Below, in pieces: positions 16,705 through 25,316 of a DNA stretch of 64,000 nucleotides. Position numbers and translations under genes: made by a program. This DNA is from Bacillota bacterium (GTDB taxonomy: Bacteria > Bacillota > Desulfotomaculia > Desulfotomaculales > VENG01). Within the stretch, counting starts at the first letter, position 1. Each line of letters opens with the position of its first letter. Where the stretch lies: NCBI GenBank assembly GCA_009711705.1, contig VENG01000003.1, positions 1-64,000 on the forward strand, in the 5' to 3' direction. A model generated the notes under the pieces. That model was given only the letters and a program-made list of their open reading frames with translations. It was not told where the DNA came from and searched no databases.

Positions 16705-17694
16705 ATGGTTAAAATAGGTATACCCAGTGCTCTTTTTTATTATGTTTATTATCCAAAGTGGGAGACTTTTTTCCAAGCACTGGATATCGAAGTAATTCCA
16801 TCCGGCAAAACCACCAAACAGGTGTTGGATAACGGAGTACGGGAAGCTCTTGCCGACGCTTGTTTACCGGTTAAGGTGTTTTTTGGTCACGCAATATCCC
16901 TTAGAGATAAAGTAGATTATTTATTCGTCCCCAGAATAGTGTCAACAAATAAAAAGACTGTTTACTGCCCCAAATTTCTTGGCATGCCGGACATGATTCG
17001 ACATGGTCTACCCGATATGCCACCCTTAATTGACGTTCGTGTGGACGTCCGCACACAAAAATTTGCTATTTGGAGAGCTTATGAATATTTGGGCAACTTT
17101 TTCGGTTTCAAAAAAGGCAAGATTTTCAGCGCCTATAATTCAGCTAACAAAGTACACCGCCGTTACAAGGATTTAATGCTAGCGGGACACCATCCTTTAA
17201 ATGCCATGTCCGCCCTTAAAGATAACGGAGACTTAAGCAGTCCTCAACACACAGGGCAGCTCACCTTTGCCCTACTGGGCTACCCGTATAATTTATACGA
17301 TCCCTATATAAGCATACAATTAATTGATAAACTACAAAAAATGGGGATAAATATTTTAACACCGGAAAATGTCTCTGCGAAGATATTGCAAATACAGCCT
17401 CCGGTACTCCAAAAAAGTTTATTCTGGACTTTCAGCGAGCAGGTGATGCAGGCAGCAAAATACTTTTTAAAGTCCGGGAAAATTGACGGGGTAATACATT
17501 TGACAGCCTTTGGCTGCGGGCCTGATTCTTTACTGAACAACTTTATTGAACGCGAAGCAACTAAGTATCCCCACATTCCCTTGATGACACTTACCATCGA
17601 TGAACACGGTGGCGAGGCAGGCATTACCACCCGCCTGGAGGCATTTATCGACATGGTACAGAGAAAAAAGAGAGGGGTACGCAATGCCCAATAA
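16705..17694 (+). CDS. HgdB-like CoA-dehydratase-related protein (DUF2229 type)
   Basis: A 329-aa protein of the 2-hydroxyacyl-CoA dehydratase-related DUF2229 group. Cys residues that could ligate a [4Fe-4S] cluster occur in DACLPVKVFFGH, KTVYCPKFLG and FGCGPDSLL, with the C-terminal TIDEHGGEAGITTRLEAFID typical of the group. It is probably an activase partner or electron-transfer subunit and not a complete dehydratase. Two ATGs follow GGAGG; the second (16705, 8 nt away) is used. It overlaps the next, homologous gene by 11 nt and forms a unit with it and the ASKHA activase. Confidence 0.78.
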   Translation: MVKIGIPSALFYYVYYPKWETFFQALDIEVIPSGKTTKQVLDNGVREALADACLPVKVFFGHAISLRDKVDYLFVPRIVSTNKKTVYCPKFLGMPDMIRHGLPDMPPLIDVRVDVRTQKFAIWRAYEYLGNFFGFKKGKIFSAYNSANKVHRRYKDLMLAGHHPLNAMSALKDNGDLSSPQHTGQLTFALLGYPYNLYDPYISIQLIDKLQKMGINILTPENVSAKILQIQPPVLQKSLFWTFSEQVMQAAKYFLKSGKIDGVIHLTAFGCGPDSLLNNFIEREATKYPHIPLMTLTIDEHGGEAGITTRLEAFIDMVQRKKRGVRNAQ

Positions 17695-18799
17695 AGTTAC
17701 ATTCAATAGAGTAACATTCCCCCATATGGGTGAGTCCTTCAGGGCATTTAAAATGCTGCTTGAAGATCTGGGCAATGAGGTTATTTTGCCACCTCGTCCC
17801 AGCAGGAAAACTTTAGACCTGGGGGTACAATACGCGCCGGAATTTGCATGTCTGCCTCTTAAAATATTGCTTGGAACATATATGGAAACTGCGCAAAAAG
17901 GAGCTAACCTTATTGTTACCAGTGGAGGCGTGGGGCCCTGTCGTGCGGGCCAGTACGCCCAGCTACATAAAGCAATCCTGTCTGAACAAGGTTACAATAT
18001 GGATATGGTGGTGTTTGAGCCTCCTAAACTATATCCCTTAGATTTTATACGTAATGTTAGAAAGTTGAACGTCGCTCGCCTGTCGTATCGTGCCGTTTAT
18101 CAGTGTATAAAAAGGAGCTGGCAAAAATTAAAGGCGCTGGATAACCTGGAGAAATATACGCACGTCATACGGCCGCGAGAAAAGCAAACAGGGACCACCA
18201 GCCGTATTTATAAAAATGTTTTGGCCTGGATAGACCAGGCTCATTCCACAAAAGAAATTGAAGAAGCCGAAAATGCTGGCCTAAATGAATTACAAAAAAT
18301 CCCTCTAGACCCTTCTCGTATTATAGTCAAAGTGGGCCTAGTCGGTGAAATTTATGTTTTATTAGAACCGGCCAGTAATTTGGAAATTGAGGAAACCCTG
18401 GGCAACTTAGGGGTAGAAGTTGAGAGATCGATGTTCCTCACCGGCTGGACAGTAGATAACACCATTAAAGAAACAACCGAATTACTTAATGCCAAGGACG
18501 CGGCCTCTCCATACCTGCCGGAAATGGTAGGAGGGCACGGCAGAGACAGTGTGGGGCACACAATACTTTATTCCCAAAGAGGTTTCGATGGAGTTATTCA
18601 ACTGGCACCTTTTACCTGTATTCCTGAAATTGTTGCTAAAACGGTTTTAAACACTGTAGGTAAAAAATATGACATTCCCATCCTGACCTTTTTCTTGGAC
18701 GAACAGACAGGAAAAGCTGGTATAGCAACACGTCTGGAAGCCTTTGTGGACTTAATGAAACGCAAACAGAAATTTAGAACATCAACCGCTAATTCCTAA
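17684..18799 (+). CDS. HgdB-like CoA-dehydratase-related protein, second paralogue
   Basis: A 371-aa protein homologous to the preceding gene: the same opening (VTFPHMGESFRAFKMLLEDLG), Cys in FACLPLKILLG, VGPCRAGQY and FTCIPEIVA, and the same ending (FFLDEQTGKAGIATRLEAFVDL). Together the pair looks like a heterodimer of DUF2229-type subunits. The open frame runs further upstream inside the previous gene, but ATG 17684 with GAGAGGGG before it is the sensible start. Its role in reductive activation of a 2-hydroxyacyl-CoA or benzoyl-CoA-type enzyme is inferred from family and context. Confidence 0.78.
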   Translation: MPNKVTFNRVTFPHMGESFRAFKMLLEDLGNEVILPPRPSRKTLDLGVQYAPEFACLPLKILLGTYMETAQKGANLIVTSGGVGPCRAGQYAQLHKAILSEQGYNMDMVVFEPPKLYPLDFIRNVRKLNVARLSYRAVYQCIKRSWQKLKALDNLEKYTHVIRPREKQTGTTSRIYKNVLAWIDQAHSTKEIEEAENAGLNELQKIPLDPSRIIVKVGLVGEIYVLLEPASNLEIEETLGNLGVEVERSMFLTGWTVDNTIKETTELLNAKDAASPYLPEMVGGHGRDSVGHTILYSQRGFDGVIQLAPFTCIPEIVAKTVLNTVGKKYDIPILTFFLDEQTGKAGIATRLEAFVDLMKRKQKFRTSTANS

Positions 18800-18821
18800 A
18801 AAGAAGCAGGAAGTGACAGCT

Positions 18822-19787
18822 ATGAAAGGGTACCTCGGAATTGACGTCGGTTCTGTAAGTACAAATATTGTAATTATAGACACCCATAACAGAGTACTTA
18901 AAGGTTTATACCTTCGGACACGTGGACGCCCCTTGGAGACTATAAAGCAAGGATTGCAGCAAATATCTGATTCATTACCACCAAATTTGACTGTCTATGG
19001 TACGGGAACAACAGGTAGCGGCCGTCATCTTGCAGGAGTTATGATTGGTGCCGATGTCATAAAAAATGAGATAACTGCTCACGCGGTGGCCGCCTCCACA
19101 ATTGTCCCGGATGTGCAAACGGTGATGGAAATAGGCGGCCAAGATTCCAAAATAATAATTTTACGGCAAGGTGTCGTAACTGACTTCGCTATGAATACCG
19201 TGTGCGCTGCCGGGACAGGCTCATTCTTAGATCAACAGGCTTCGCGACTTAATATTGAAATAACGGATTTTGGCACATTGGCGCTTAAATCATCAAATTC
19301 CGTTCGTATAGCAGGGCGTTGTACAGTATTTGCTGAATCAGATATGATCCACAAACAACAAATGGGCCACAACCTTTCTGATATAATAAATGGCCTGTGT
19401 GAAGCACTGGTGCGCAACTATCTTAACAATGTGGGCAAGGGAAAAGAAATACTGGCTCCAATCATGTTCCAGGGTGGGGTTGCCGCGAACACTGGTATTA
19501 GAGCCGCCTTCAACAGGGCACTAAACATGGAAGTAGTGGTCCCGGAACATTATCATATCATGGGAGGCATTGGAGCAGCCCAACTGGCCAAGGAAGAAAT
19601 TGAGCTGACCCAAAAAACTACCAGGTTTAAGGGCTTTAATATAACATCACTTGATTACCAAACCAGCAGCTTTGAATGTGATGGATGTCCAAATGCATGT
19701 GAAATTGCCGAAATTCTTGAAAATGGTAGGGTCATTGGACGATGGGGCTCTCGCTGCAGCCGGTGGGATATACTTGAGGTGGAATAA
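18822..19787 (+). CDS. Acyl-CoA dehydratase activase (HgdC/BadF/BcrA ATPase family)
   Basis: A 321-aa ASKHA-fold ATPase. Phosphate-1 motif GIDVGSVSTN at the start, MEIGGQDSK (about 105), the cluster Cys in NTVCAAGTGSFLDQQA, a second Cys in GRCTVFAESDMIH, and the adenosine motif MGGIGAAQLA. In HgdC two such Cys per monomer hold a [4Fe-4S] cluster across the dimer for ATP-driven electron injection. A C-terminal Cys-rich tail (CDGCPNAC..SRCSRW) is an additional possible metal site. A GTG at 18813 could also start the protein; ATG 18822 is preferred. It sits in one unit with two HgdB-like genes. Confidence 0.88.
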   Translation: MKGYLGIDVGSVSTNIVIIDTHNRVLKGLYLRTRGRPLETIKQGLQQISDSLPPNLTVYGTGTTGSGRHLAGVMIGADVIKNEITAHAVAASTIVPDVQTVMEIGGQDSKIIILRQGVVTDFAMNTVCAAGTGSFLDQQASRLNIEITDFGTLALKSSNSVRIAGRCTVFAESDMIHKQQMGHNLSDIINGLCEALVRNYLNNVGKGKEILAPIMFQGGVAANTGIRAAFNRALNMEVVVPEHYHIMGGIGAAQLAKEEIELTQKTTRFKGFNITSLDYQTSSFECDGCPNACEIAEILENGRVIGRWGSRCSRWDILEVE

Positions 19788-19994
19788 ATGAATCCAGAAG
19801 TTAAATTTATCATTGGAATAGTAACTCAAATCTTTTTTTTACTTTTCATGATCGGGTCAGGGATCTGGGTAGCTCTTGACGCGCGAAAACATGGAAAGCC
19901 TGCTAAGGAATACATAACCTGGGGCGTTTTTTCAGGCTGGTTTGTATTTCTGGGACTGATAGTTTACCTACTTTGGCGTAAGCGCTTTTTTTAA
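19788..19994 (+). CDS. Small two-helix membrane protein, unknown
   Basis: A 68-aa protein whose ATG follows the preceding stop codon with no gap (TAAATG), so it is translationally coupled. Two hydrophobic helices (about 7-29 and 43-62) are separated by a basic loop ALDARKHGKPAKEYITW and end in WRKRFF. The pattern resembles short phospholipase_D-nuclease-N-like membrane proteins but no family is certain. It is the last gene of the activase operon and is followed by a strong terminator. Confidence 0.7.
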   Translation: MNPEVKFIIGIVTQIFFLLFMIGSGIWVALDARKHGKPAKEYITWGVFSGWFVFLGLIVYLLWRKRFF

Positions 19995-19999
19995 CCAAC

Positions 20000-20030
20000 A
20001 TAAAAAAAACCCTAACGGGGTTTTTTTTAT
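20000..20030 (+). terminator. Intrinsic terminator of the activase operon
   Basis: ATAAAAAAAACCC, TAAC, GGGGTTTTTTTTAT: a compact stem followed by eight T residues, immediately after the small membrane protein gene. Confidence 0.85.
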
Positions 20031-20230
20031 GTCTACTTGTAAACAAATGTAAACATATATTCTCTATTCCTTTATCCTTATAAGAAAACACAGCCGGAAT
20101 TTGGCATTGTTTCATTGTGTATACTATTAAAATCAGAAGAAAACGGAGACAGGGGTATACCCTACTTGCTATAAAGTGAATTTTATGAAATTTAGCACTT
20201 ATACAGATTTCAACACACATTCACAATTTC
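20031..20230. other. Intergenic region upstream of the cobO sigma-54 promoter
   Basis: No gene is seen. GTATAC words occur at about 20118 and 20156 and resemble the half-site GTATACG of the operator next to the sigma-54 activator. They could be upstream activator sites, but GTATAC is short enough to occur by chance. Confidence 0.35.
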
Positions 20231-20246
20231 TGGTACAAAAATTGCG
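20231..20246 (+). promoter_or_regulatory. Sigma-54 (-24/-12) promoter of cobO-meaB-methylmalonyl-CoA mutase
   Basis: TGGTACAAAAATTGCG matches TGGCAC-N5-TTGCW with exact spacing and only one change in the -24 block and one at the last position. The predicted start is near 20257, 62 nt before the cobO GTG. Confidence 0.82.
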
Positions 20247-20318
20247 TGAGAATTATAAATATGATGACATTTCTTAAAATTATCATTTCTCAAAATTATC
20301 TTCAAGGGAGGTGTCTCC

Positions 20319-20858
20319 GTGTCGCGTCCCCGTATAAAACAAGGTTTGGTTCAGGTCTATACCGGCAATGGTAAAGGAAAAACCACCGCCTCATTGGGTC
20401 TGGCTCTGCGGGCAATCGGTCACGGCTATAAAGTATTTATGCTCCAGTTTATGAAAGGGAGCAAGGACTATGGAGAATTACAAACTGCAGAAAAATACTT
20501 ACCTAATTTTATTATTGTGCAAAGCGGCCTGGAAACATTTGTTAACAAAGAAAACCCCTCCCAGTCTGACCTAGACATGGCTCACCAAGGATTTAAAACT
20601 GCTCAAAAAGTAGTTAATGAGGGGCATTATGATCTTGTAATTTTGGACGAAATAAATATAGCCATGGATTTTAACCTGATACCCGTCCAAGATGTGCTTG
20701 AATTAGTCAAAACTAAACCACCACATGTGGAATTAATTTTCACCGGACGTTCAGCACCGGAAGCCATTAGAGAAGCTGCTGATTTGATTAGTGAAATGAC
20801 ATTGGTGAAACACCCCTATTATCTTGGGATCGAAGCCAGACAAGGAATTGAATTTTAG
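20319..20858 (+). CDS. cobO: Cob(I)yrinic acid a,c-diamide adenosyltransferase
   Basis: A 179-aa CobO/BtuR/CobA-type ATP:corrinoid adenosyltransferase that makes adenosylcobalamin. The modified P-loop GNGKGKTTASLGLALRA lies at about 13-30, and the acidic VILDEINIAMDFNLIP segment at about 108. Start is GTG with GGGAGG 8 nt upstream. It is the first gene of a unit that also encodes the AdoCbl-dependent mutase and its chaperone MeaB, so it probably supplies cofactor to that enzyme. Confidence 0.93.
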   Translation: MSRPRIKQGLVQVYTGNGKGKTTASLGLALRAIGHGYKVFMLQFMKGSKDYGELQTAEKYLPNFIIVQSGLETFVNKENPSQSDLDMAHQGFKTAQKVVNEGHYDLVILDEINIAMDFNLIPVQDVLELVKTKPPHVELIFTGRSAPEAIREAADLISEMTLVKHPYYLGIEARQGIEF

Positions 20859-20896
20859 TAAGGACTTGAGCTTTAGTAAAGGAAGTGAAACTCCAG

Positions 20897-21838
20897 ATGA
20901 TCGACATTGACAAGCTGTTGGCTGGAGATCGACGGATGGCAGCGAGGGCAATCAGTATGATTGAGGATGAAGATGAGGACAGACAAAAACTTTTGTCTGA
21001 ACTTTTTCCACATACCGGTAATGTCCTTACTATTGGTATCACTGGATCTCCCGGAGCAGGAAAAAGTTCGTTGACTGATGCTCTTACCAGACAGGCAAGA
21101 CAGCAGGACCTAAAGGTAGGTATAATTGCTGTAGATCCCACCTCACCCATTTCAGGCGGGGCACTTTTGGGTGACAGAATAAGAATGCAAGAGCATGCTC
21201 TTGACCGCGGGGTATTTATACGCAGTATGGGCACCAGGGGCTGCCTGGGAGGCTTAGCCAGGGCTACAAAAGATGCCGTTAAAGTACTGGATGCCTTTGG
21301 CTGCAATATTATTCTCATTGAGACAGTGGGCGTGGGTCAGAGTGAATTAGATATAATGCATTATGCTGACACAACTCTGGTAGTACTCACCCCGGGTGCC
21401 GGTGACCATGTACAAACTATTAAAGCAGGCATCATGGAAATTGCTAATATTTTTGTTATCAATAAAGCTGACCTGGGTAATACCGGCAAAATGATTACTG
21501 ACATTGAGCAAATGCTCGACATGAGCTCTCGCCATAACGGTTGGCGCCCTCCCATCATCAAAACAGTGACTACGGAAGAAAAAGGATTACCTGAATTGTG
21601 GAATATGATTTTAACCCACAAAGAGTACAATGAAACATCCGGTGCACAAAAAGAAAATGAACGTAAAAGAGTTCAACAGGAAGTTCAAGAACTTTTAGAG
21701 GAAAAAATTCAAAACCAATTAAAATTAAAGTTGTCCTCCACCGGAAACATGGGGAAATTGGTGGAAAGTATTGTTGAACGCAATATGGATCCCTATGCTG
21801 CAGCAAATAAACTATTAAAAGAATTCTTATCTATTTAA
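20897..21838 (+). CDS. meaB: Methylmalonyl-CoA mutase-associated G-protein chaperone MeaB
   Basis: A 313-aa P-loop GTPase of the MeaB/ArgK (G3E) group. It has Walker [11 protein letters not shown], the switch region [18 protein letters not shown], the VGVGQSE segment and the guanine-specificity NKAD. It gates cofactor loading and repair of methylmalonyl-CoA mutase. The frame opens at GTG 20885, but that codon overlaps the SD AAAGGAAGTGA; ATG 20897 is 8 nt beyond it and is used. Its position between cobO and the mutase supports the assignment. Confidence 0.92.
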   Translation: MIDIDKLLAGDRRMAARAISMIEDEDEDRQKLLSELFPHTGNVLTIGITGSPGAGKSSLTDALTRQARQQDLKVGIIAVDPTSPISGGALLGDRIRMQEHALDRGVFIRSMGTRGCLGGLARATKDAVKVLDAFGCNIILIETVGVGQSELDIMHYADTTLVVLTPGAGDHVQTIKAGIMEIANIFVINKADLGNTGKMITDIEQMLDMSSRHNGWRPPIIKTVTTEEKGLPELWNMILTHKEYNETSGAQKENERKRVQQEVQELLEEKIQNQLKLKLSSTGNMGKLVESIVERNMDPYAAANKLLKEFLSI

Positions 21839-21860
21839 TTTTTCGAAAGGAGTTTTCTCT

Positions 21861-23525
21861 ATGTCCAGTGATAAGTTAAAAGAAATTAAACAAGGGAAAG
21901 ATAACTGGCTTGAAAAAAGATCGCAAATGAAAGATCGTGATTTTAAGTTTGAAACTGTATCCGGCTTACCGGTGAATGATATTTACACGCCGGAAGACAT
22001 AAAGGATCTGGACTACATGAAAGACTTGGGTTTTCCCGGCCAATACCCGTACACCCGTGGAGTTCAGTCCAATATGTACCGCGGGCGCCTGTGGACAATG
22101 CGCCAGTTTGCCGGTTTCGGTACCGCACGGGAATCCAACGAACGTTTCAAATTTCTTCTCAGCCGGGGTCAAACGGGTCTCAGTGTAGCCTTTGATATGC
22201 CTACAATTATGGGTTACGACAGCGATCACCCCAGGTCCCTGGGGGAAGTAGGTAGGGTCGGTGTAGCCATAGACAGCCTTGCCGATATGGAGACTTTATT
22301 TGACGGTATACCCTTAGAGCAGGTCAGTACATCCATGACCACCAACGCACCTGCATCAATATTATGGTGCATGTATATTGCCACCGGAGAAAAACAAGGT
22401 GTTGCTTCGGAGAAATTAAGGGGTACTATTCAAAACGATATCTTAAAGGAATACATTGCCCAAAAATCCTGGATTTTTCCACCAGGGCCCTCCATGCGGT
22501 TAATTACTGATATTTTTAAGTACGCCAAGAATTACGTACCCAAGTGGAATACTGTAAGCATCAGTGGCTACCACATCCGTGAAGCCGGTTCCACGGCTGT
22601 ACAGGAACTGGCCTTTACTCTTGCTGACGGTTTTGCATACGTAGAGGCAGGAATGGAAGTGGGACTTGACGTTGACGACTTTGCACCAAGACTTTCATTC
22701 TTCTTTAATTCACACAATGATTTCTTTGAGGAAATTGCTAAATACAGGGCAGCCAGACGAATTTGGGCCCGCCGCATGAAGGAAAAATATGGAGCCAAAG
22801 ATCCTAAATCCTTACTTTGCCGCTTTCACACTCAGACGGCAGGATGCAGCCTAACGGCCCAACAGCCGGAAAACAATATTGTCCGTACAGCATTCCAGGC
22901 ATTAGCGGCGGTCTTAGGTGGCACCCAATCACTGCACACTAACTCTATGGATGAAGTACTGGCCCTGCCAACAGAAAAATCAGTACAAATAGCTCTGCGC
23001 ACACAACAACTGATTGCCTACGAATCAGGCGTTGCTAACGTAATGGACCCTCTGGCCGGCTCCTACTTTATTGAATCCCTTACCGATAAAATGGAAGCAG
23101 AGGCGGAAAAGTATTTTGAAGAAATTGAAAGACGCGGTGGGGTGCTTGCTTCCATAGATCAAAATTACTTCCAGCAAGAAATAGCTGATGCCGCTTACAG
23201 ATTCCAGACAGACGTGGATAAGAAAGAAAAAATTGTGGTCGGCGTAAATGAGTTTGTTGATGAAGACGAGGAATTGGATATTGAACTACTCAAAATTGAT
23301 CCGGAACTAGAACGGGCCCAGGTGGAACACCTTAAAGAGCTCCGCAATAAACGTGACAATAATCGTGTTAATGATACTCTTGATGCACTCAAGAAAGCGG
23401 CTGCCGGTCCGGATAACCTTATCCCGTATATCCTTGACTGTGTTCGTGCGTATACGACTCAGGGTGAAATTATAGACACCATGCGGGAAGTTTTTGGTGA
23501 GTACAAAGAGAAACCGACGTTTTAG
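21861..23525 (+). CDS. Methylmalonyl-CoA mutase, catalytic (large) subunit
   Basis: A 554-aa TIM-barrel subunit of a split AdoCbl-dependent mutase that interconverts (R)-methylmalonyl-CoA and succinyl-CoA. The substrate-specificity residues match MCM and not isobutyryl-CoA mutase: the Tyr in NMYRGRLWT (Y89 in the P. freudenreichii enzyme) and the Arg in PSMRLITD (R207). The catalytic His is in GYHIREAGS, and the active-site segment [14 protein letters not shown] is present. It lacks the B12-binding domain, which is the next gene. SD is AAAGGAG. This implies propionate/succinate interconversion. Confidence 0.95.
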   Translation: MSSDKLKEIKQGKDNWLEKRSQMKDRDFKFETVSGLPVNDIYTPEDIKDLDYMKDLGFPGQYPYTRGVQSNMYRGRLWTMRQFAGFGTARESNERFKFLLSRGQTGLSVAFDMPTIMGYDSDHPRSLGEVGRVGVAIDSLADMETLFDGIPLEQVSTSMTTNAPASILWCMYIATGEKQGVASEKLRGTIQNDILKEYIAQKSWIFPPGPSMRLITDIFKYAKNYVPKWNTVSISGYHIREAGSTAVQELAFTLADGFAYVEAGMEVGLDVDDFAPRLSFFFNSHNDFFEEIAKYRAARRIWARRMKEKYGAKDPKSLLCRFHTQTAGCSLTAQQPENNIVRTAFQALAAVLGGTQSLHTNSMDEVLALPTEKSVQIALRTQQLIAYESGVANVMDPLAGSYFIESLTDKMEAEAEKYFEEIERRGGVLASIDQNYFQQEIADAAYRFQTDVDKKEKIVVGVNEFVDEDEELDIELLKIDPELERAQVEHLKELRNKRDNNRVNDTLDALKKAAAGPDNLIPYILDCVRAYTTQGEIIDTMREVFGEYKEKPTF

Positions 23526-23568
23526 TTGGTTAGTTGGTTAGGCGTTAGGGGTTAGTTATAATTACATG
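23526..23568. repeat. Short tandem repeat between the two mutase subunit genes
   Basis: TTAGTTGG repeats imperfectly (TTAGTTGGTTAGTTGG, then GTTAGGCGTTAGGGGTTAGTT) in the 65-bp gap between the catalytic and B12-binding subunit genes. No coding function. Confidence 0.6.
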
Positions 23569-23590
23569 CATGCAAAGGAGGAGGAAATAT

Positions 23591-23983
23591 ATGGCCAGGA
23601 AAATTAGAGTTTTAGTGGCTAAGCCCGGACTGGACGGCCATGACCGTGGCGCACGGGTTATTGCCCGCGGTCTCAGGGACGCCGGTATGGAAGTAGTCTA
23701 CACGGGACTGCACCAAACTCCCGAACAAGTAGTGGAGGCCGCGATTCAGGAAGACGTAGATGTAGTTGGATTAAGTATTTTAAGCGGTGCCCACATGACT
23801 CTGTTCCCCAAAATATGTGAATTACTTCGAGAAAATGACTCAGAAGATATAAAGGTAATCGGTGGTGGAACCATGCCCGAAGAAGACGTGAAAGAATTGG
23901 TGGAAAAAGGTTGGGCAGCACAAATATTTACCCCGGGCGCCACTCTAGAACAAATTGCCAAGTGGATAAATGATAACGTTTAA
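23591..23983 (+). CDS. Methylmalonyl-CoA mutase, B12-binding (small) subunit
   Basis: A 130-aa cobalamin-binding Rossmann-type domain. The base-off/His-on motif D-x-H-x-x-G is present in GLDGHDRGA (about 14-22), followed by the second motif [11 protein letters not shown] and the GGGTMP loop. It binds AdoCbl and completes the split mutase with the preceding gene. The true start is ATG 23591, after AGGAGGAGGAAATAT; the seven extra codons upstream cover the SD. It ends at a strong hairpin terminator. Confidence 0.95.
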   Translation: MARKIRVLVAKPGLDGHDRGARVIARGLRDAGMEVVYTGLHQTPEQVVEAAIQEDVDVVGLSILSGAHMTLFPKICELLRENDSEDIKVIGGGTMPEEDVKELVEKGWAAQIFTPGATLEQIAKWINDNV

Positions 23984-23984
23984 T

Positions 23985-24030
23985 AAAAAAGAGCGCGCTA
24001 AATCAATTACCTTAGCGCGCTCTTTTTTTT
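23985..24030. terminator. Dispersed GCGCGCTAA hairpin, copy B (mutase operon terminator)
   Basis: AAAAAAGAGCGCGCTAA and TTAGCGCGCTCTTTTTT form a 17-bp perfect stem with loop ATCAATTACC, followed by a T-run. It matches copies C and D in stem and loop. It acts as the terminator for the B12-binding subunit gene. Confidence 0.85.
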
Positions 24031-24057
24031 AATACTTTAGTAAAGCATTAAAAAGAC

Positions 24058-24087
24058 AAAACAACTGCCTTAAAAAGCAGTTGTTTT
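24058..24087 (-). terminator. Terminator of the cysteine desulfurase gene
   Basis: AAAACAACTGC and GCAGTTGTTTT form an 11-bp stem with a short A/T loop, located 6 nt past the stop codon at 24093. Confidence 0.75.
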
Positions 24088-24092
24088 AGTTT

Positions 24093-25262
24093 TTAGCACC
24101 CACATCCTTCCGATTTAGGTAAATCAGACTTTGATATTTCATCCAGCGCGTTTAATGCACTATCCACTTCTTCCGCAGTGTTAAAATATGACCAGCTGAA
24201 CCTTACTAACTTTCTATCAAAGGTACCCAGTGTTCGGTGAGCATCAGGAGCACAATGCAGTCCCGCCCTGGCAGCAATGTTGTATTGTTTATCCAAAGCC
24301 CCTCCCACATCAACAGAATCTTTTCCCTTTAGGGCAAAAGATACTACCGCCGCTTGTTTGCCGGCATCCCTGGGCCCGTAAATTGTTAACCCTTTAATCT
24401 GCCTAGCGCCTTGTAAAAACCTTGCGGCTAATTCCAGCTCGTGTCTTTTTATCTCTGCTAATCCTGTTTTTAAAAGCCACTTTATCCCGGCATTCAAACC
24501 GGCAATTCCCACAGTATTTAAAGTACCACTTTCATATTTTTCCGGCAACACCTCAGGCTGTCCGGGAGTATCAGAATAGGACCCGGTTCCCCCCTCGCGC
24601 AATGTATCAAGCTTGACGTTACTGCCCAATAACAGCACTCCGGTACCCGGCGGTCCCATCAATCCTTTGTGTCCCGGCACAGCCAGCAAATCAATATGCA
24701 TAAGTTCCATATCAATATTAAATACGCCGGCCGTTTGCGCGGCATCCACAATCAAGGTGATGCCCCTTTGTTTAGCAATTTTACCGATTTCATGCAACGG
24801 CATTAGCGTACCTACTACATTAGATGCGTGTAGTATCACTATCGCCTTTGTATCTTCCTGCAGGGCGCTTTCCAGCTGTTTAAGATCAATACTGCCATCC
24901 ATGCCACAGGAAACTTTTGTAACATTTACTCCTTGTTGAGATAACACATGTAAGGGGCGGGTAACCGAATTATGTTCCATAGAACTGGTTACCACGTGAT
25001 TGCCGGGCTTTATTAACCCCTTTATGGCCATGTTCAAAGCATCAGTCGCATTTAGCGCGAATATAACTCTATCCGGTTTATTTAATTTAAACATTGTGCT
25101 CAAGAGCTCCCGGGTTTCTTCCACTATTTCATTTGCCGCCACCGACATTTTATGTCCTGACCTACCTGGGTTAGCACCGTTTTCGCGCAAGTATTTCTGC
25201 ATGGATTCAAGCACCCCTAATGGTTTAGGCCACGACGTGGCTGCGTTATCAAAATAAATCAC
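24093..25262 (-). CDS. Cysteine desulfurase family protein (class V aminotransferase fold)
   Basis: A 389-aa PLP enzyme that opens MIYFDNAATSWPKP, the signature of the CsdA/TIGR01977-type desulfurases. The PLP-binding Lys is in PGHKGLMGPPGTG (about 200) and the catalytic Cys in AGLHCAPDAHRTLGT. It ends in an unusual SEGCGC tail. It likely delivers sulfur to a specific neighbour and not to general Fe-S assembly, since no scaffold gene is adjacent. The frame begins at GTG 25271 inside GGAGGTG; the second GTG, 25262, 8 nt after GGAGG, is used. The next gene upstream, 54 nt away, is the DUF4445 protein, so sulfur delivery to a corrinoid-activation system is a possible role. Confidence 0.9.
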   Translation of the reverse strand: MIYFDNAATSWPKPLGVLESMQKYLRENGANPGRSGHKMSVAANEIVEETRELLSTMFKLNKPDRVIFALNATDALNMAIKGLIKPGNHVVTSSMEHNSVTRPLHVLSQQGVNVTKVSCGMDGSIDLKQLESALQEDTKAIVILHASNVVGTLMPLHEIGKIAKQRGITLIVDAAQTAGVFNIDMELMHIDLLAVPGHKGLMGPPGTGVLLLGSNVKLDTLREGGTGSYSDTPGQPEVLPEKYESGTLNTVGIAGLNAGIKWLLKTGLAEIKRHELELAARFLQGARQIKGLTIYGPRDAGKQAAVVSFALKGKDSVDVGGALDKQYNIAARAGLHCAPDAHRTLGTFDRKLVRFSWSYFNTAEEVDSALNALDEISKSDLPKSEGCGC

Positions 25263-25316
25263 CGCCAGCACCTCCGTTCAATTACTATTTGGCACTGCGG
25301 CAAGGTTTATACAAAA

